Below are positions 23,511-32,837 of a stretch of 64,000 bases of DNA, one piece after another (the first letter of the stretch is position 1; the number at the start of each line of letters is the position of its first letter). The position numbers and the translations under genes were made by a program. Below the pieces are notes generated by a model, which was given only the letters and a program-made list of their open reading frames with translations, searched no databases and was not told the origin of the DNA. This DNA is from Acidobacteriota bacterium (lineage in GTDB: Bacteria; Acidobacteriota; Terriglobia; Acidiferrales; UBA7541), in assembly GCA_021818865.1 (NCBI GenBank), contig JAKASX010000001.1, positions 62,001 to 126,000 on the forward strand, in the 5' to 3' direction.

Positions 23511-24785
23511 TCACCACGGCACGGGGGCGTGTTTTTCGTGCATCAGCCTTTTCACCAGGCGGCGGGGCAACGCGTAAACGGTGTGACCGTCAATTCCCGT
23601 CATCGTTCGCGCTCCGATCATTGCATTCACAATCGCTTCTTCGGTGGCTTCGATCGTCGCGTCGAAGAGTGGATCCATCGCCCAATTCGGCAACATTTCG
23701 ACGTTAACCGGCCGCGGCGCTCCCGCGACGGTCAGCTGGTCGTGGCCGCGCGCGGGATCGGCGTTCGGATTTGCCGTCGAAAACGAAACGAAGAGGTCGC
23801 CAGAACCGTCTCCTGACGTTCCACCGACGCGGCCGAGCCCCAGTGTGGCGCGTTTGCAAAGCCGGTCCAGTTCGCCCGCAACAAGCGGAGCGTCCGTGGC
23901 AATCACGATGATGATCGAGCCGGTGTCATACTGTTGCGGCCGGACCAGGCTTGCGTAAGGCTCTGGAAAACTGACGTGCTTGCCCACCGCGACGCCGCCA
24001 ATCCGCAATTCGCGCCGCGATCCGGTATTGCACTGCACCAACACGCCGACCGTATACCCTCCTTCCCTCGCCGGGAGCACGCGCGATGCCGTTCCCGTTC
24101 CTCCCTTGAATCCGAAGCAGACCATACCCGTTCCGCCGCCGACGTTTCCTTCGGCCACCGCGCCGCCGCGCGCCGTTTCGATCGCGTGCCAGGCATCGGC
24201 CGGCGTCACGTGAAATCCGTTGATATCGTTCAGCCAGCCGTCCCACGTTTCCGCGACGACGGGCAGCGACCATGGATATTGCGTCGCGCCGTGTTTCATT
24301 TCCCACGCGATCACCGCATCACGCACCACGCCCACGCTGTGGGTGTTCGTAATCATGATCGGGCCTTCGAGGAACCCCGATTCCTTCACCCAATGGATGC
24401 CGGTCATTTCCCCATTGCCGTTTTGCGAGAAAAACCCGGCAAAAACGGGGTGGTGGAAATCCTCGCCGCGCGGCAGAATCGCGGTCACTCCAGTGCGCAC
24501 CGGTCCTTTGCCCACAACCAGCTTGCCCGAGCCGGAAATCAGAGTGGTGTAGCCGACTTCGACGCCATTTACGTCGGTGATAGCGTCGTTCGCGCCGGGC
24601 TTGCCTTCGAATGGAACGCCCAAATCGCGCGCGCGCGGCGCGCGAGCGGCCGTCGCCTTGCGAGGATCGTTCTCCCGCGCCTGATGGGTCGCGGCCCGCG
24701 CAGCGGCGGCCGACAAGCAAAGACCTGCCGCGGCGGCAAACGCCACCACTCGCCACGACCACCCCTTTCGCTTCCCGTTTTTCAT
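23511..24785 (-). CDS. P1 family (DmpA-type) aminopeptidase, exported
   Basis: A 424-residue N-terminal-nucleophile hydrolase with a signal peptide (hydrophobic VVAFAAAAGLCLSAAAARA). It matches the DmpA/BapA family: ITDVNGVEVGYTTL, GVTAILPRG, FFSQNGNGEMTGIHW, ITNTHSVGVVRDA, and NVGGGTGMVCFGFKGGTG. Autoprocessing is expected at the Gly-Ser of YDTGSIIIVIATDAPL, which makes Ser the catalytic N-terminus of the small subunit. These enzymes release N-terminal D- or L-amino acids from amides and peptides. The gene lies 71 bases before the TPR peptidase and 44 bases after an exporter, fitting peptide or amino-acid salvage. Confidence 0.88.
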   Translation of the reverse strand: MKNGKRKGWSWRVVAFAAAAGLCLSAAAARAATHQARENDPRKATAARAPRARDLGVPFEGKPGANDAITDVNGVEVGYTTLISGSGKLVVGKGPVRTGVTAILPRGEDFHHPVFAGFFSQNGNGEMTGIHWVKESGFLEGPIMITNTHSVGVVRDAVIAWEMKHGATQYPWSLPVVAETWDGWLNDINGFHVTPADAWHAIETARGGAVAEGNVGGGTGMVCFGFKGGTGTASRVLPAREGGYTVGVLVQCNTGSRRELRIGGVAVGKHVSFPEPYASLVRPQQYDTGSIIIVIATDAPLVAGELDRLCKRATLGLGRVGGTSGDGSGDLFVSFSTANPNADPARGHDQLTVAGAPRPVNVEMLPNWAMDPLFDATIEATEEAIVNAMIGARTMTGIDGHTVYALPRRLVKRLMHEKHAPVPW

Positions 24786-24829
24786 CTTCCGCCTCCCGGC
24801 TCAAAAAGGGCTTTCCCCGCCGCTTGTTG

Positions 24830-25750
24830 CTAACCAGAGGTTCCGGGCCCCGTCGTCGCACCCTCGGGCGCAGTCGGCACCGGGCCTTTCAGTTCCGCGG
24901 CCAAAATTCCCGCGAGGACCAGCGCGGCGCCCAGGATCGCGCGGCCGCTGAGCCATTGGCCATACACGACGAACGACGTGAGCGCGGCGAAAACCGGCTC
25001 GAGGCTGAAGAGGATGGCGACGTGCGCCGGCGTGGTGAATCGCTGCGCCCACACCTGAATCGAAAACGCGATCGCCGTCGCACCAAAGGCCGTAATCAGC
25101 ACGGCGGAAATCAAATTGGGCGTCCAGGCGACGCGCGGCGATTCGAGTCCGGTCTTCCAGACCACCGGCAAAAAAATTGCCGTCAACCCTGCGGAAACAG
25201 CGACTTGCATGAACGTCAGCGCGCCCACAGAATGCCGCGGGCTGTAATGCCCGACGAGCAGAATATGGAACGCCCACAAAATCGCCGCGCCAAAGACCCA
25301 CAAATCGCCTTTGTTCAAATCGCCCAGACCAGCCTTCGGCACGGTGAGAAAATAGAGCCCCACGAGCGCCGCAATCGCTCCCGCCCAAACCCACGCGCCG
25401 GCGCGACGGCGCGAGATGAGCGCGTGGAGGACGGGAACCATCACCACGCTCGTGCCGGTGATGAAGGCCGCTTTCGAGGGGGTGGTGTATTGGAGGCCAA
25501 TCGTCTGGAGCGCGTAGCCGGAAAACATGAACCATCCAATTGCCGCGCCGGCGAGGAGCGTTGCGCGATCCATGCGCCGGACCGCGGAACGGTAAATCAG
25601 CGCGAGGGTGACGGCGGCAAGCGCGAAGCGCAAGAGCAAGAACACGAAGACCGAGGCGTCCGCGAGCGCGCTTTTCACCACCACAAACGTCGCGCCCCAG
25701 ATCAGGCTGCAGAACGCGAGCCACAAATCGGCTTGTAGTCGGCGGCTCAT
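24830..25750 (-). CDS. EamA/DMT-family transporter
   Basis: Ten hydrophobic segments over 306 residues arranged as two EamA repeats. The first begins AFCSLIWGATFVVVKSAL and the second DLWVFGAAILWAFHILLVGHYS. The FLLLRFALAA and EPVFAALTSFVVYGQWLSGRAILGAALVLAGIL blocks are typical of the drug/metabolite exporter superfamily. The substrate cannot be told; the neighbouring peptidases and amidohydrolase make amino-acid or metabolite export plausible. Start ATG at 25750. A 130-base gap with a dispersed repeat separates it from the amidohydrolase. Confidence 0.87.
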   Translation of the reverse strand: MSRRLQADLWLAFCSLIWGATFVVVKSALADASVFVFLLLRFALAAVTLALIYRSAVRRMDRATLLAGAAIGWFMFSGYALQTIGLQYTTPSKAAFITGTSVVMVPVLHALISRRRAGAWVWAGAIAALVGLYFLTVPKAGLGDLNKGDLWVFGAAILWAFHILLVGHYSPRHSVGALTFMQVAVSAGLTAIFLPVVWKTGLESPRVAWTPNLISAVLITAFGATAIAFSIQVWAQRFTTPAHVAILFSLEPVFAALTSFVVYGQWLSGRAILGAALVLAGILAAELKGPVPTAPEGATTGPGTSG

Positions 25751-25790
25751 TTATTTATTAGCGGCCCCTCTGGGCACCCGGCCGTAGCGA

Positions 25791-25843
25791 CGAGATGCTT
25801 TCCACCAAAAAGCTGGCGGGCAGGCGTTTCGCTCAGCATGACA
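25791..25843 (+). repeat. Dispersed repeat, degenerate copy 2
   Basis: GAGATGCTTTCC ... GGCGTTTCGCTCAGC ATGACAGG, a longer and interrupted relative of the repeat at 19920-19948, in the 130-base gap between the EamA and amidohydrolase genes. Confidence 0.45.
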
Positions 25844-25880
25844 GGGCCGGGGATTCCGCATATGTTTCGGTTACGGGACG

Positions 25881-27647
25881 CTAGCGCGAAGCGCCAGGGA
25901 CGCGCAAACGGTCGTAGACGATGCGGCCGCCGACGATCGTCAGTAGCGCTTTCGTTTGCCACAATTCCGACGAAGGGATTTCTCGTGGATCGTGCGACAG
26001 CACGACGATATCGGCGAGCATGCCGGGCTTGAGCTCGCCTTTCGTTTTCTCTTCGAATTCGGCGTAGGCCGAGCCGGTGGTGTAGCCGCGCAGGCAATCA
26101 TCCATCGAAATTCGCTGTTGCGGTTCCCAACCACCTTTCGGCCAGCCCTCGGGCGTTTCGCGCGTGACGCAAGCCCACAGGTTGCCCATCGGATCGATCG
26201 GCTCGACGGGATAATCGGTGCCGACGGCAAAATGGACGCGGTCGTCGAGCATGGTGCGCCAGGCGTAGGCGTCTTTCGAGCGCTCGGGGCCGAGGCGCTG
26301 GTTCGCCCAGCGGACGTCGTCGTTCAAATGGCAGGGCTGCATCGAAGCGATGACGCCGAGCCGGGCGAAGCGAATGAAATCGCCGGGCAAAACGATCTGG
26401 GCGTGCTCGATGCGCTGACGGCGATCGCGCGGACCATTGGCTTTTTCGGCAGCGGCGTAGGCATCGAGCGCGATGTGGACGGCGCGATCGCCAATCGCGT
26501 GGACCATCATCTGGAAGCCGGAGCGGTCGCGGCGAATCACCATTTGCGTGAGCTTTTCCGGCTGGATGCGCAATATACCGATGTCGCCGGGGTTATCGGA
26601 ATACGGCTGGAACATCGCGCCGGTTTCCGAGCCGAACGTGCCATCGAGCAAAAATTCGCCCAGGCCGCCGACTTTGAGTATCGGATCGGTCGTTCCGCCC
26701 TCGCGCCGCCTCTCTTCGAGCACCTTGAGCGGACGCGAGAAATTGACGAATTCGTAGATGCGCAGCGTCAGCTTCCCTTCCCGTTCGAGCTGCTTCATCA
26801 CGAGGAAATTCGCCCAACCGGAAGAATCCTGCACGCTGGTGACGCCATGGGAATTCGCGTCGGAAATCGCAAGGAGCAGAGCGCGGCGACGCTCGGATTC
26901 GGATGGCGACGGAATCCGGCGCGCGACGAGGCGCGTGGCGGATTCTTCGAGCATTCCCGTCGGCTCGCCCGTTTTCGGGTCGCGCACGATATGGCCGCCG
27001 GGCGGATCGGGCGTCGAGCGCGTGATTCCCGCCAGTTTCAACGCGAGCGAATTGGCCACGGCGCCGTGACCATCCACGCGCACGAGAAAAATCGGGTGCG
27101 TGCGGCTGACCGCGTCGAGTTCCTGGCGCGTGGGATATTGTTCGCCCGGCCAAAGCGTCTGGTCCCAACCCGCGCCGGTGATCCATTCGCCCGGCTTGTA
27201 GCGCCCGAGCGACCGCCGAATGCGCGCCTGGAATTCGGCGATCGAGCGCGCACCGCGCAAATCCACAGACATCTTCAGCGCGCCCGCCGCACCCAGATGC
27301 GTGTGCGCGTCGTTGAACCCCGGCATGGCGAAACGGCCACGCAAATCCATCACGTGGGTTTTCCGCCCGATGAATTTCCGGATTTCGGCGTTCGATCCAA
27401 CCGCCAGAATTTTGCCGTCGCGCATGGCGACGGCTTGCGCCGCGGGCTCGGCGGGATTCACCGTGTAAAAATCTCCATTCACGAGGGCGAGATCGGCGAG
27501 CGGTTCGGGCGCGCGAAGTGCACGCGCTTTCGCATTGCGCCCTCCGGCCGCGTGCGCGCGGGAACTCGCGGCGAGCGGCGCGCCAAGCGCAAATGCCAAC
27601 AGTAACGCAATCGTTCCGATCCGTTTCCGCTCGGATTCACGGTTCAT
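25881..27647 (-). CDS. Exported amidohydrolase family 3 protein (YtcJ-like)
   Basis: About 588 residues from the ATG at 27647, preceded by AAGGAGCGAAGCG and 20 bases after the upstream stop. A signal peptide (IGTIALLLAFALGAPLAASSRAHA) leads into LALVNGDFYTVNP and FAMPGFNDAHTHLG, the metal-binding HxH of the amidohydrolase TIM barrel. Other family blocks are GWDQTLWPGEQYPTR, MVHAIGDRAVHIALDAY, RRQRIEHAQIV and VGTDYPVEPIDP. The composite beta-sandwich is closed by DIVVLSHDP. These are putative metal-dependent hydrolases of amides or ring compounds; the natural substrate is unknown. Confidence 0.88.
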   Translation of the reverse strand: MNRESERKRIGTIALLLAFALGAPLAASSRAHAAGGRNAKARALRAPEPLADLALVNGDFYTVNPAEPAAQAVAMRDGKILAVGSNAEIRKFIGRKTHVMDLRGRFAMPGFNDAHTHLGAAGALKMSVDLRGARSIAEFQARIRRSLGRYKPGEWITGAGWDQTLWPGEQYPTRQELDAVSRTHPIFLVRVDGHGAVANSLALKLAGITRSTPDPPGGHIVRDPKTGEPTGMLEESATRLVARRIPSPSESERRRALLLAISDANSHGVTSVQDSSGWANFLVMKQLEREGKLTLRIYEFVNFSRPLKVLEERRREGGTTDPILKVGGLGEFLLDGTFGSETGAMFQPYSDNPGDIGILRIQPEKLTQMVIRRDRSGFQMMVHAIGDRAVHIALDAYAAAEKANGPRDRRQRIEHAQIVLPGDFIRFARLGVIASMQPCHLNDDVRWANQRLGPERSKDAYAWRTMLDDRVHFAVGTDYPVEPIDPMGNLWACVTRETPEGWPKGGWEPQQRISMDDCLRGYTTGSAYAEFEEKTKGELKPGMLADIVVLSHDPREIPSSELWQTKALLTIVGGRIVYDRLRVPGASR

Positions 27648-27667
27648 CGCTTCGCTCCTTCCCGTCG

Positions 27668-28951
27668 TCAGCCGGCGAGTCCGGCGGCCAGCAGCACCAC
27701 CAATAAAATCCTTTCGACGCCGGCCACGCGGCCCGCGGCATCGTACCATTCAGCGTTCGTGTGCACCCTGCCACCTTTGCCGCCGGCGCCAAGCGCCAGG
27801 GCGGGAATCTGGAGCGAAAGCGGGAGGTTGGCGTCCGTTGAGGCGGCGTGGCATTGCGCCTGGAACCCCATGAAACGGTCGGCGTCGCGCACGGCGGCGA
27901 GAAGCGGCGAATCGGCGGCCAGCCTTCCCGCCGGACGCGAGCCCAGAGCGCGAAATTCAGCCGAAAGCGATTTCGCCGCGCCGGTCGCATTTTCGCGTTC
28001 GTCAGCCGCCGCGCGTTCGCAGGCCCACCGGATTTCGTTTTCGAGATCGGCCAGCGCGGATTCGGATTCGGAGCGCAGATCCAGCTTGATCGAGGCCCGC
28101 GCGGCGATGGCGTTCACCGCCTCGCCGCCCTCCATCGCGCCGACGTTCAGCGTGACGCGCGGCTTTTGCGGAAGGGAGATCGCCAGAATGCGCGCGATCG
28201 CGCGCCCCATCGCGTGAATCGCGCTCGGCGCGCCGGCGTCCGCCCAGCTATGCCCGCCCGGGCCACGCATGACCACTTCGAATCGGCGCGAGGCCAGACC
28301 GGTCGTCACGATATGCGTGGTCGAGGCGCCATCGATCGCGATCACCGAATCGAGACGGTCGCCATAGCGAGCGGCCAGCGCCCGCATCCCGCGCAAATTC
28401 CCTTCCCCTTCTTCGCCCACGTTGGCGGCGAAGACCACGCGCAGGCGCGGTTCGATTCGCGCGGCGCGAAACGCCACGGCAACCGCCAGGAGGGCGGCGA
28501 GGCCGGCGCCGTTGTCACAGATTCCCGGCGCTTCGAGGCGCGTTCCCTCGCGCCGCACGCGAACCGGCTCGGGCGGTCGAATCGCGGTATCGAGATGCGC
28601 GGAAAGAAGAACAATTTTTTCGGTTTCGCCAGGAGCCTCGGCAATCGCATTGCCCGTTTCGTCGAGTTCGGCTCGATAGCCGGCCTGTTTCAAGAGCGCG
28701 CGGAACGCCCGCGCGCGCCGCTCCTCGCCAAACGGCGGAGCGGGAATTTGCGTAAGGCGAATCTGCTGCCGCGTGATCCACGCTTCGTGCGACCGTAGCC
28801 AGCGAATGGCTTCCGCAACGCGCGGCGAGCGCAAAAGTTCCTGCGCGCGGGAATCCATTGCGGCGCCTGGCGGAGCGGGAGACGATCCCGCGCGGCCGGG
28901 CCGAACCGTTTGCGCACGCGCCCCCAAGGGAGCGGCTTTGTTCTTTTCCAC
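27668..28951 (-). CDS. M20-family zinc aminopeptidase (PepT/ArgE-like)
   Basis: Di-zinc metallopeptidase. Visible ligands and catalytic residues are LLSAHLDTA (His and Asp), ICDNGAGLAALLAVA (bridging Asp), GEEGEGNLRGM (catalytic Glu pair), IAIDGAS (Asp) and the final His in GRVHTNAEWYD. The lid/dimerisation domain contains RGPGGHSWADAGAPSAIHAMG, close to the PepT/M20 exopeptidase pattern. The longest frame uses GTG 28951; an ATG at 28858 would drop a low-complexity 31-residue leader. No signal peptide, so cytosolic. Probably cleaves di- or tripeptides. Confidence 0.87.
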   Translation of the reverse strand: MEKNKAAPLGARAQTVRPGRAGSSPAPPGAAMDSRAQELLRSPRVAEAIRWLRSHEAWITRQQIRLTQIPAPPFGEERRARAFRALLKQAGYRAELDETGNAIAEAPGETEKIVLLSAHLDTAIRPPEPVRVRREGTRLEAPGICDNGAGLAALLAVAVAFRAARIEPRLRVVFAANVGEEGEGNLRGMRALAARYGDRLDSVIAIDGASTTHIVTTGLASRRFEVVMRGPGGHSWADAGAPSAIHAMGRAIARILAISLPQKPRVTLNVGAMEGGEAVNAIAARASIKLDLRSESESALADLENEIRWACERAAADERENATGAAKSLSAEFRALGSRPAGRLAADSPLLAAVRDADRFMGFQAQCHAASTDANLPLSLQIPALALGAGGKGGRVHTNAEWYDAAGRVAGVERILLVVLLAAGLAG

Positions 28952-29018
28952 TTGGAATGCCTTTCGCTCGGAGCGCGTCCCACCACGCGAACCGAATTGC
29001 AGGCCGAAAAACAGGAAC

Positions 29019-30272
29019 TCAATCGCCTCGGGCTACCGCACCCGCACCGGCGGCAATCGCGCGAATCTCGTCGTCGGTGAGGACGCGCGGCGACTGTTTG
29101 GCGGCCTGGAAAATCGCATCCACGAGGTCGTCGCGCGGCTCGATTTCATGCCGTTCCAGCCAGTAAATGACGTTCGAACGCCCGCTGAGCGGGCCGATTT
29201 CAATCACTTGCTCCAGGCCAAACAGATGCGAGGGGACGCCGCTATAGACCGAATTCGCCAGCATCCGATTCCCCTTGCGAAACGCCTTGATGATCGCCGC
29301 GGCGTGGACGCCGGTGGACGTGCGGAAGGCGTCGCGGCCCACCACCGGATAATTCACCGGAATCGGGGTGCGGGTAGCGCGCGAGACCGTCTCCGCGTAT
29401 TCCTTCAATCGGCTCAAATCGCGGTCGATCGCGCCGGCGAGCCGCAGATTCACCAGCATCAACTCCATCGGCGTATTGCCCACGCGCTCGCCGAGCGAAA
29501 TCGAAGCGGCGTGCACCTGATCCGCTCCGGCGGAGATGGCGGCGATGGAATTCGCAATGGAAAGCCCGCGATCGTTGTGTCCGTGCCAATCGACGCGAAT
29601 CGGGTGGCCGGCGTGCGAAACGACTTCGTCGATCACGAACTTCACCAGGTTGTACGCGCCGCGCGGAGTGGCGTGGCCGACGGTGTCGCAGAGCACGACG
29701 GTTTCGGCGCCCGCTTCGATGGCCGTCGAATAGAGGCGTTTCACCGTTTCCGGATCGGTGCGCATCGTGTCTTCGGTGACGTACATCGCGCGCAGCCCGA
29801 GCGAGCGAGCGTAGCCGACGGCCTTTTCCGTGGTCCGTTGCAGATGGTCCACCGTCCAGTCTTCGACCAGGCGCCGGATCGGCGACGAGCCCAGAAACGT
29901 GGCCGCTTCGATGGCGATGCCCGCACGCTGGGAAATTTCCGCGATCGGCCGGATATCGGCTTCGACGGTGCGCGCCGCGCAATTCGGCCGGATTCGCAGC
30001 CGCGCCCGGGCGATCTCCTTCGCCAGCGCTTCGGTATCGGCGTAGGCGCGCGGGCCGGCGCCGGGTAGGCCGATATTCACCATTTCGATTCCGAGGGATT
30101 CCATCAGATGCAGAATTTTGAGTTTTTCCTCGATCGGAGGATCGAAGACGGAAGGATTCTGCAGGCCGTCGCGCAGCGTTTCGTCGTCGAGCGTCACTTT
30201 GCGCCCCGGCGGGATTTCCGGGCCGGCCACGACGTTCCAATCGTAGATCAGATCGCCCAGTTCGTCGCTCAT
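29019..30272 (-). CDS. DRE-TIM metallolyase of the 2-isopropylmalate/homocitrate synthase family
   Basis: A 417-residue TIM-barrel acyl-transferase. The active-site entry reads TLDDETLRDGLQ, the RDG(x)Q signature with general-base Arg and metal-binding Asp. The metal-binding His pair is in DWHGHNDRGLSIAN, and VLCDTVGHATP is the third conserved strand. The GGDP-like region after that is replaced by SLGERVGNTPMELMLV, normal for LeuA/NifV/CimA relatives. It lacks the C-terminal regulatory domain of full LeuA, so the exact substrate (2-oxoisovalerate, 2-oxoglutarate or other) cannot be named. It lies between an M20 peptidase and an aldehyde dehydrogenase, with no leuBCD nearby. Confidence 0.82.
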   Translation of the reverse strand: MSDELGDLIYDWNVVAGPEIPPGRKVTLDDETLRDGLQNPSVFDPPIEEKLKILHLMESLGIEMVNIGLPGAGPRAYADTEALAKEIARARLRIRPNCAARTVEADIRPIAEISQRAGIAIEAATFLGSSPIRRLVEDWTVDHLQRTTEKAVGYARSLGLRAMYVTEDTMRTDPETVKRLYSTAIEAGAETVVLCDTVGHATPRGAYNLVKFVIDEVVSHAGHPIRVDWHGHNDRGLSIANSIAAISAGADQVHAASISLGERVGNTPMELMLVNLRLAGAIDRDLSRLKEYAETVSRATRTPIPVNYPVVGRDAFRTSTGVHAAAIIKAFRKGNRMLANSVYSGVPSHLFGLEQVIEIGPLSGRSNVIYWLERHEIEPRDDLVDAIFQAAKQSPRVLTDDEIRAIAAGAGAVARGD

Positions 30273-30315
30273 CGCGCCCTCCTGTTCCGCCCGTAGCCGG
30301 GCGTGACGCCGCTCG

Positions 30316-31887
30316 TCATTTCCGCCGCGCGCGGTAGCTGCGCCAGGCGTTGCGCAGGCCCCGCCAGCGCTCGGCGGCTCTCGCGCCGAACAGCGCGGCG
30401 AGCATGCCCTCGGCCAGTTCCACCACGCCGCGGTCGTAGGGAAACCACCACGGCTTCGTTCCTCGCGGGAAAACGTCTCTGTCCACGTATTTTACTTGAA
30501 CCATTTCCTCGACGCCGCTTTCGCCGTGCGTGCGCCCCCAGCCGCTCGCGCCACGGCCGCCGTGCGGAGCTTCGGCGATTCCGTAGCAGCTCACGACGTC
30601 GTTGATCATCACCGAACCGCAACACAACTGGCGCGCGAGCGATTCCCCGCGCCGCCGGTCCGCGGTCCAAACGCTTGCACCGAGACCGAACGGAGTTTCG
30701 TTCGCCAGACGCACCGCTTCCTCCGCGTCCGCGGCAGGAGCAATCGCGAGCACTGGGCCGAAAGTCTCCTCCTGCATCAGCAGCATCTCGGGCTCGACGC
30801 CCGAAATCACCGTTGGTTCGAAAAACATCGGGCCCAAATCGCGCCGGCGTTTGCCCCCGGTCAGAACGCGCGCGCCGCGCTTCACGGCGTCGGCGAGTTG
30901 GCGTTCGACGCGCTCGATCTGGCGCTCGTGAATCATCGGGCCGACGTCCGTTTCCGGATCGAGTCCGGAGCCGAGCCGCAATTTTTTCGTTTTTTCGACA
31001 CACAACTCCGTGAAGCGCCCGGCCACGCCGGGCTCGACGTAAATTCGTTCGACGGAAAGACACGCCTGACCGCAATTCGTCATGCCGCCCCACACCGCTC
31101 CGCTCGACGCCGCGTCGAGATCGGCGTCGCTCAATACGATCATCGCGTCCTTCCCGCCGAGTTCGAGCACCGAAGGAATCAGCCGCCGCGCGCACGCTTC
31201 AGCCACCAGCCGTCCCGTGGCCACGCTGCCGGTAAAACTCACCTTGTCTGGCCCGGCTTCGATCAGCGCGCGGCCCAATTCGCCCGGTCCCTGAATCACC
31301 TGCACCAGATCCACCGGCAAGCCGGCCTGATCGAAGAGTTCCCCCACCAACGCGCCGCACCACGGCACCAACTCGGAGGGTTTCAGAATCACCGCGTTGC
31401 CAGCGACGAGCGCGGCGGCGATGGTTGTCATCGGAATCGCGAGCGGATAATTCCACGGCGCGATCACCGCGACCACGCCGTACGGTTCGCGTTCCACCCA
31501 TCCGCGTTTTCCCTTGAAGACCGGATTGTGATGCGCGAGGCGCCTCGGCGCGAGGAGGCTGGCGGCGTGGCGCTCGTGCCAGCGCACCGAATCGAGCGAA
31601 ACCAAAACGTCCGAGAGCAGCGCTTCGCCGAGCGGCTTGCCCGTTTCCCGCGCCACTACTTCGGCAATTTCGCGCGCCCGCGCCAGCATGACCGAGGCGA
31701 GCGATTCCAGGCGCTTGGCACGCTGCGCCGCGCCGAGCCTCGCCCAATCGCGCTGGGCGCTGCGAGCGTGTTCCATCACGCGGCCGAGTTCCCCCGCCGT
31801 GGTGCACTCGAAGCGCCCGATCGTTTCACCGGTCGCACGATCCATCGATTCGAGATGGGTCGCCGCGCGCGGCGGTTGCTCTTTCAT
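30316..31887 (-). CDS. NAD(P)-dependent aldehyde dehydrogenase (succinate-semialdehyde dehydrogenase GabD2-like)
   Basis: A 523-residue cytosolic ALDH oxidising an aldehyde to an acid. Core motifs: PWNYPLAIP for cofactor and substrate, KPSELVPWC, SFTGSVATGR, the general-base Glu in LELGGKDAMIV, and the catalytic Cys in NCGQACLSVERIYV. EETFGPVLAIAP follows. The extended C-terminus (WWFPYDRGVVEL then an amphipathic tail) resembles the mycobacterial GabD2 type more than short GabD. It could also serve another medium-chain aldehyde. The gene lies between the LeuA-like enzyme and truA with gaps under 60 bases, so it is probably in the same operon. Confidence 0.83.
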   Translation of the reverse strand: MKEQPPRAATHLESMDRATGETIGRFECTTAGELGRVMEHARSAQRDWARLGAAQRAKRLESLASVMLARAREIAEVVARETGKPLGEALLSDVLVSLDSVRWHERHAASLLAPRRLAHHNPVFKGKRGWVEREPYGVVAVIAPWNYPLAIPMTTIAAALVAGNAVILKPSELVPWCGALVGELFDQAGLPVDLVQVIQGPGELGRALIEAGPDKVSFTGSVATGRLVAEACARRLIPSVLELGGKDAMIVLSDADLDAASSGAVWGGMTNCGQACLSVERIYVEPGVAGRFTELCVEKTKKLRLGSGLDPETDVGPMIHERQIERVERQLADAVKRGARVLTGGKRRRDLGPMFFEPTVISGVEPEMLLMQEETFGPVLAIAPAADAEEAVRLANETPFGLGASVWTADRRRGESLARQLCCGSVMINDVVSCYGIAEAPHGGRGASGWGRTHGESGVEEMVQVKYVDRDVFPRGTKPWWFPYDRGVVELAEGMLAALFGARAAERWRGLRNAWRSYRARRK

Positions 31888-31936
31888 GTTTCCGCGCCTC
31901 TCTCGTTTGGGCCGCTGGCGACGGCGTGGCCGCGCT

Positions 31937-32770
31937 TTACCGCGGCTCGATGCGCCACGGCTCGGAATATTCCACCGAAACGAGCGCGAGTCCCTGCGCC
32001 GGCACCGTCGGGCCCGAGCGCGACCTATCGTGCACGCGAAACAATTCTACGATGTCCTCGATCGTCAGACGGCCGCGTCCCACATCGAGCAAAGTACCCG
32101 CCAGCTTCCGCACCATGTGCCGCAGAAACGATTTTCCCCGCACCAAGTAAACCAACTCTTCTTCGTGCTCGTCCACGTCCCTCGCGGCGACGGCTTCCGC
32201 CGCGCGAAACGCCGGCACTGCGCGGCGAATCAACTCCGAACGAAAAACCTCGCGCTGGGGATTGATCTCGCGCTCGTCCGCTTCGGCGCCGGCCGAAGCT
32301 GCAAACGAGGTGAAATCGTGTTCGCCCTCGAAGAGCCGCGCTGCTTCCATCATTTTCCGCTCGTCGAGCGGAAAGGGGTAGTGGAGAGCGTAGCGGCGGT
32401 CGAACGGGCTCATCACGCGGCCGCGGAAAATCCGGTATTGGTAGGTTTTCGCCATCGCGTCCCATCGTGCATGGAAACGCGGTTGGGTTTCCTCGGCGTG
32501 CACCACGCGAATTGCGTCGGGAAGGAGGGCGTTGAACGCGCGCTGCAATTCCGGCGGATCGAGCCGCGTATCGGCGCGGAAATTCGCCACCTGGCCCAGC
32601 GCGTGAACACCGGCGTCGGTGCGGCCGGCGCCCTGCACCACCGTTCGCGCGCCCACGAGCCGCTCAGCAATCTCCGTGAGCGCGCCCTGGATCGTCGGGC
32701 GTCCCGGCTGAGTCTGCCAGCCGTGGAAATCGGCGCCGTCATAGGCGATCGTCAGCTTGAAATTCTTCAT
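31937..32770 (-). CDS. truA: tRNA pseudouridine(38-40) synthase TruA
   Basis: Modifies U38-U40 in the tRNA anticodon arm. The ATG at 32770 gives MKNFKLTIAYDGADFHGWQ, the standard TruA N-terminus; the longer frame is low-complexity. The catalytic Asp is in GAGRTDAGVHA. Other family blocks are ALPDAIRV-like LPDAIRVVHA, RFHARWDAMAKTYQYRI and FLRHMVRKLAGTLLDVGRG. About 277 residues, normal apart from a charged insertion (AVAARDVDEHEEELV). It begins 68 bases after pyrE on the same strand. Confidence 0.95.
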   Translation of the reverse strand: MKNFKLTIAYDGADFHGWQTQPGRPTIQGALTEIAERLVGARTVVQGAGRTDAGVHALGQVANFRADTRLDPPELQRAFNALLPDAIRVVHAEETQPRFHARWDAMAKTYQYRIFRGRVMSPFDRRYALHYPFPLDERKMMEAARLFEGEHDFTSFAASAGAEADEREINPQREVFRSELIRRAVPAFRAAEAVAARDVDEHEEELVYLVRGKSFLRHMVRKLAGTLLDVGRGRLTIEDIVELFRVHDRSRSGPTVPAQGLALVSVEYSEPWRIEPR

Positions 32771-32837
32771 GGCAGGAAAAAAGACCGCATTTTTCGAAGC
32801 CTTCGGATCGCCGAGGAAGCCGAAACGCCGAGGCCAA

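Noticed and set aside
25956-27605. A 549-residue plus-strand frame opposite the amidohydrolase
   Set aside because: No motifs; the opposite strand has the HxH metal site and other amidohydrolase blocks.
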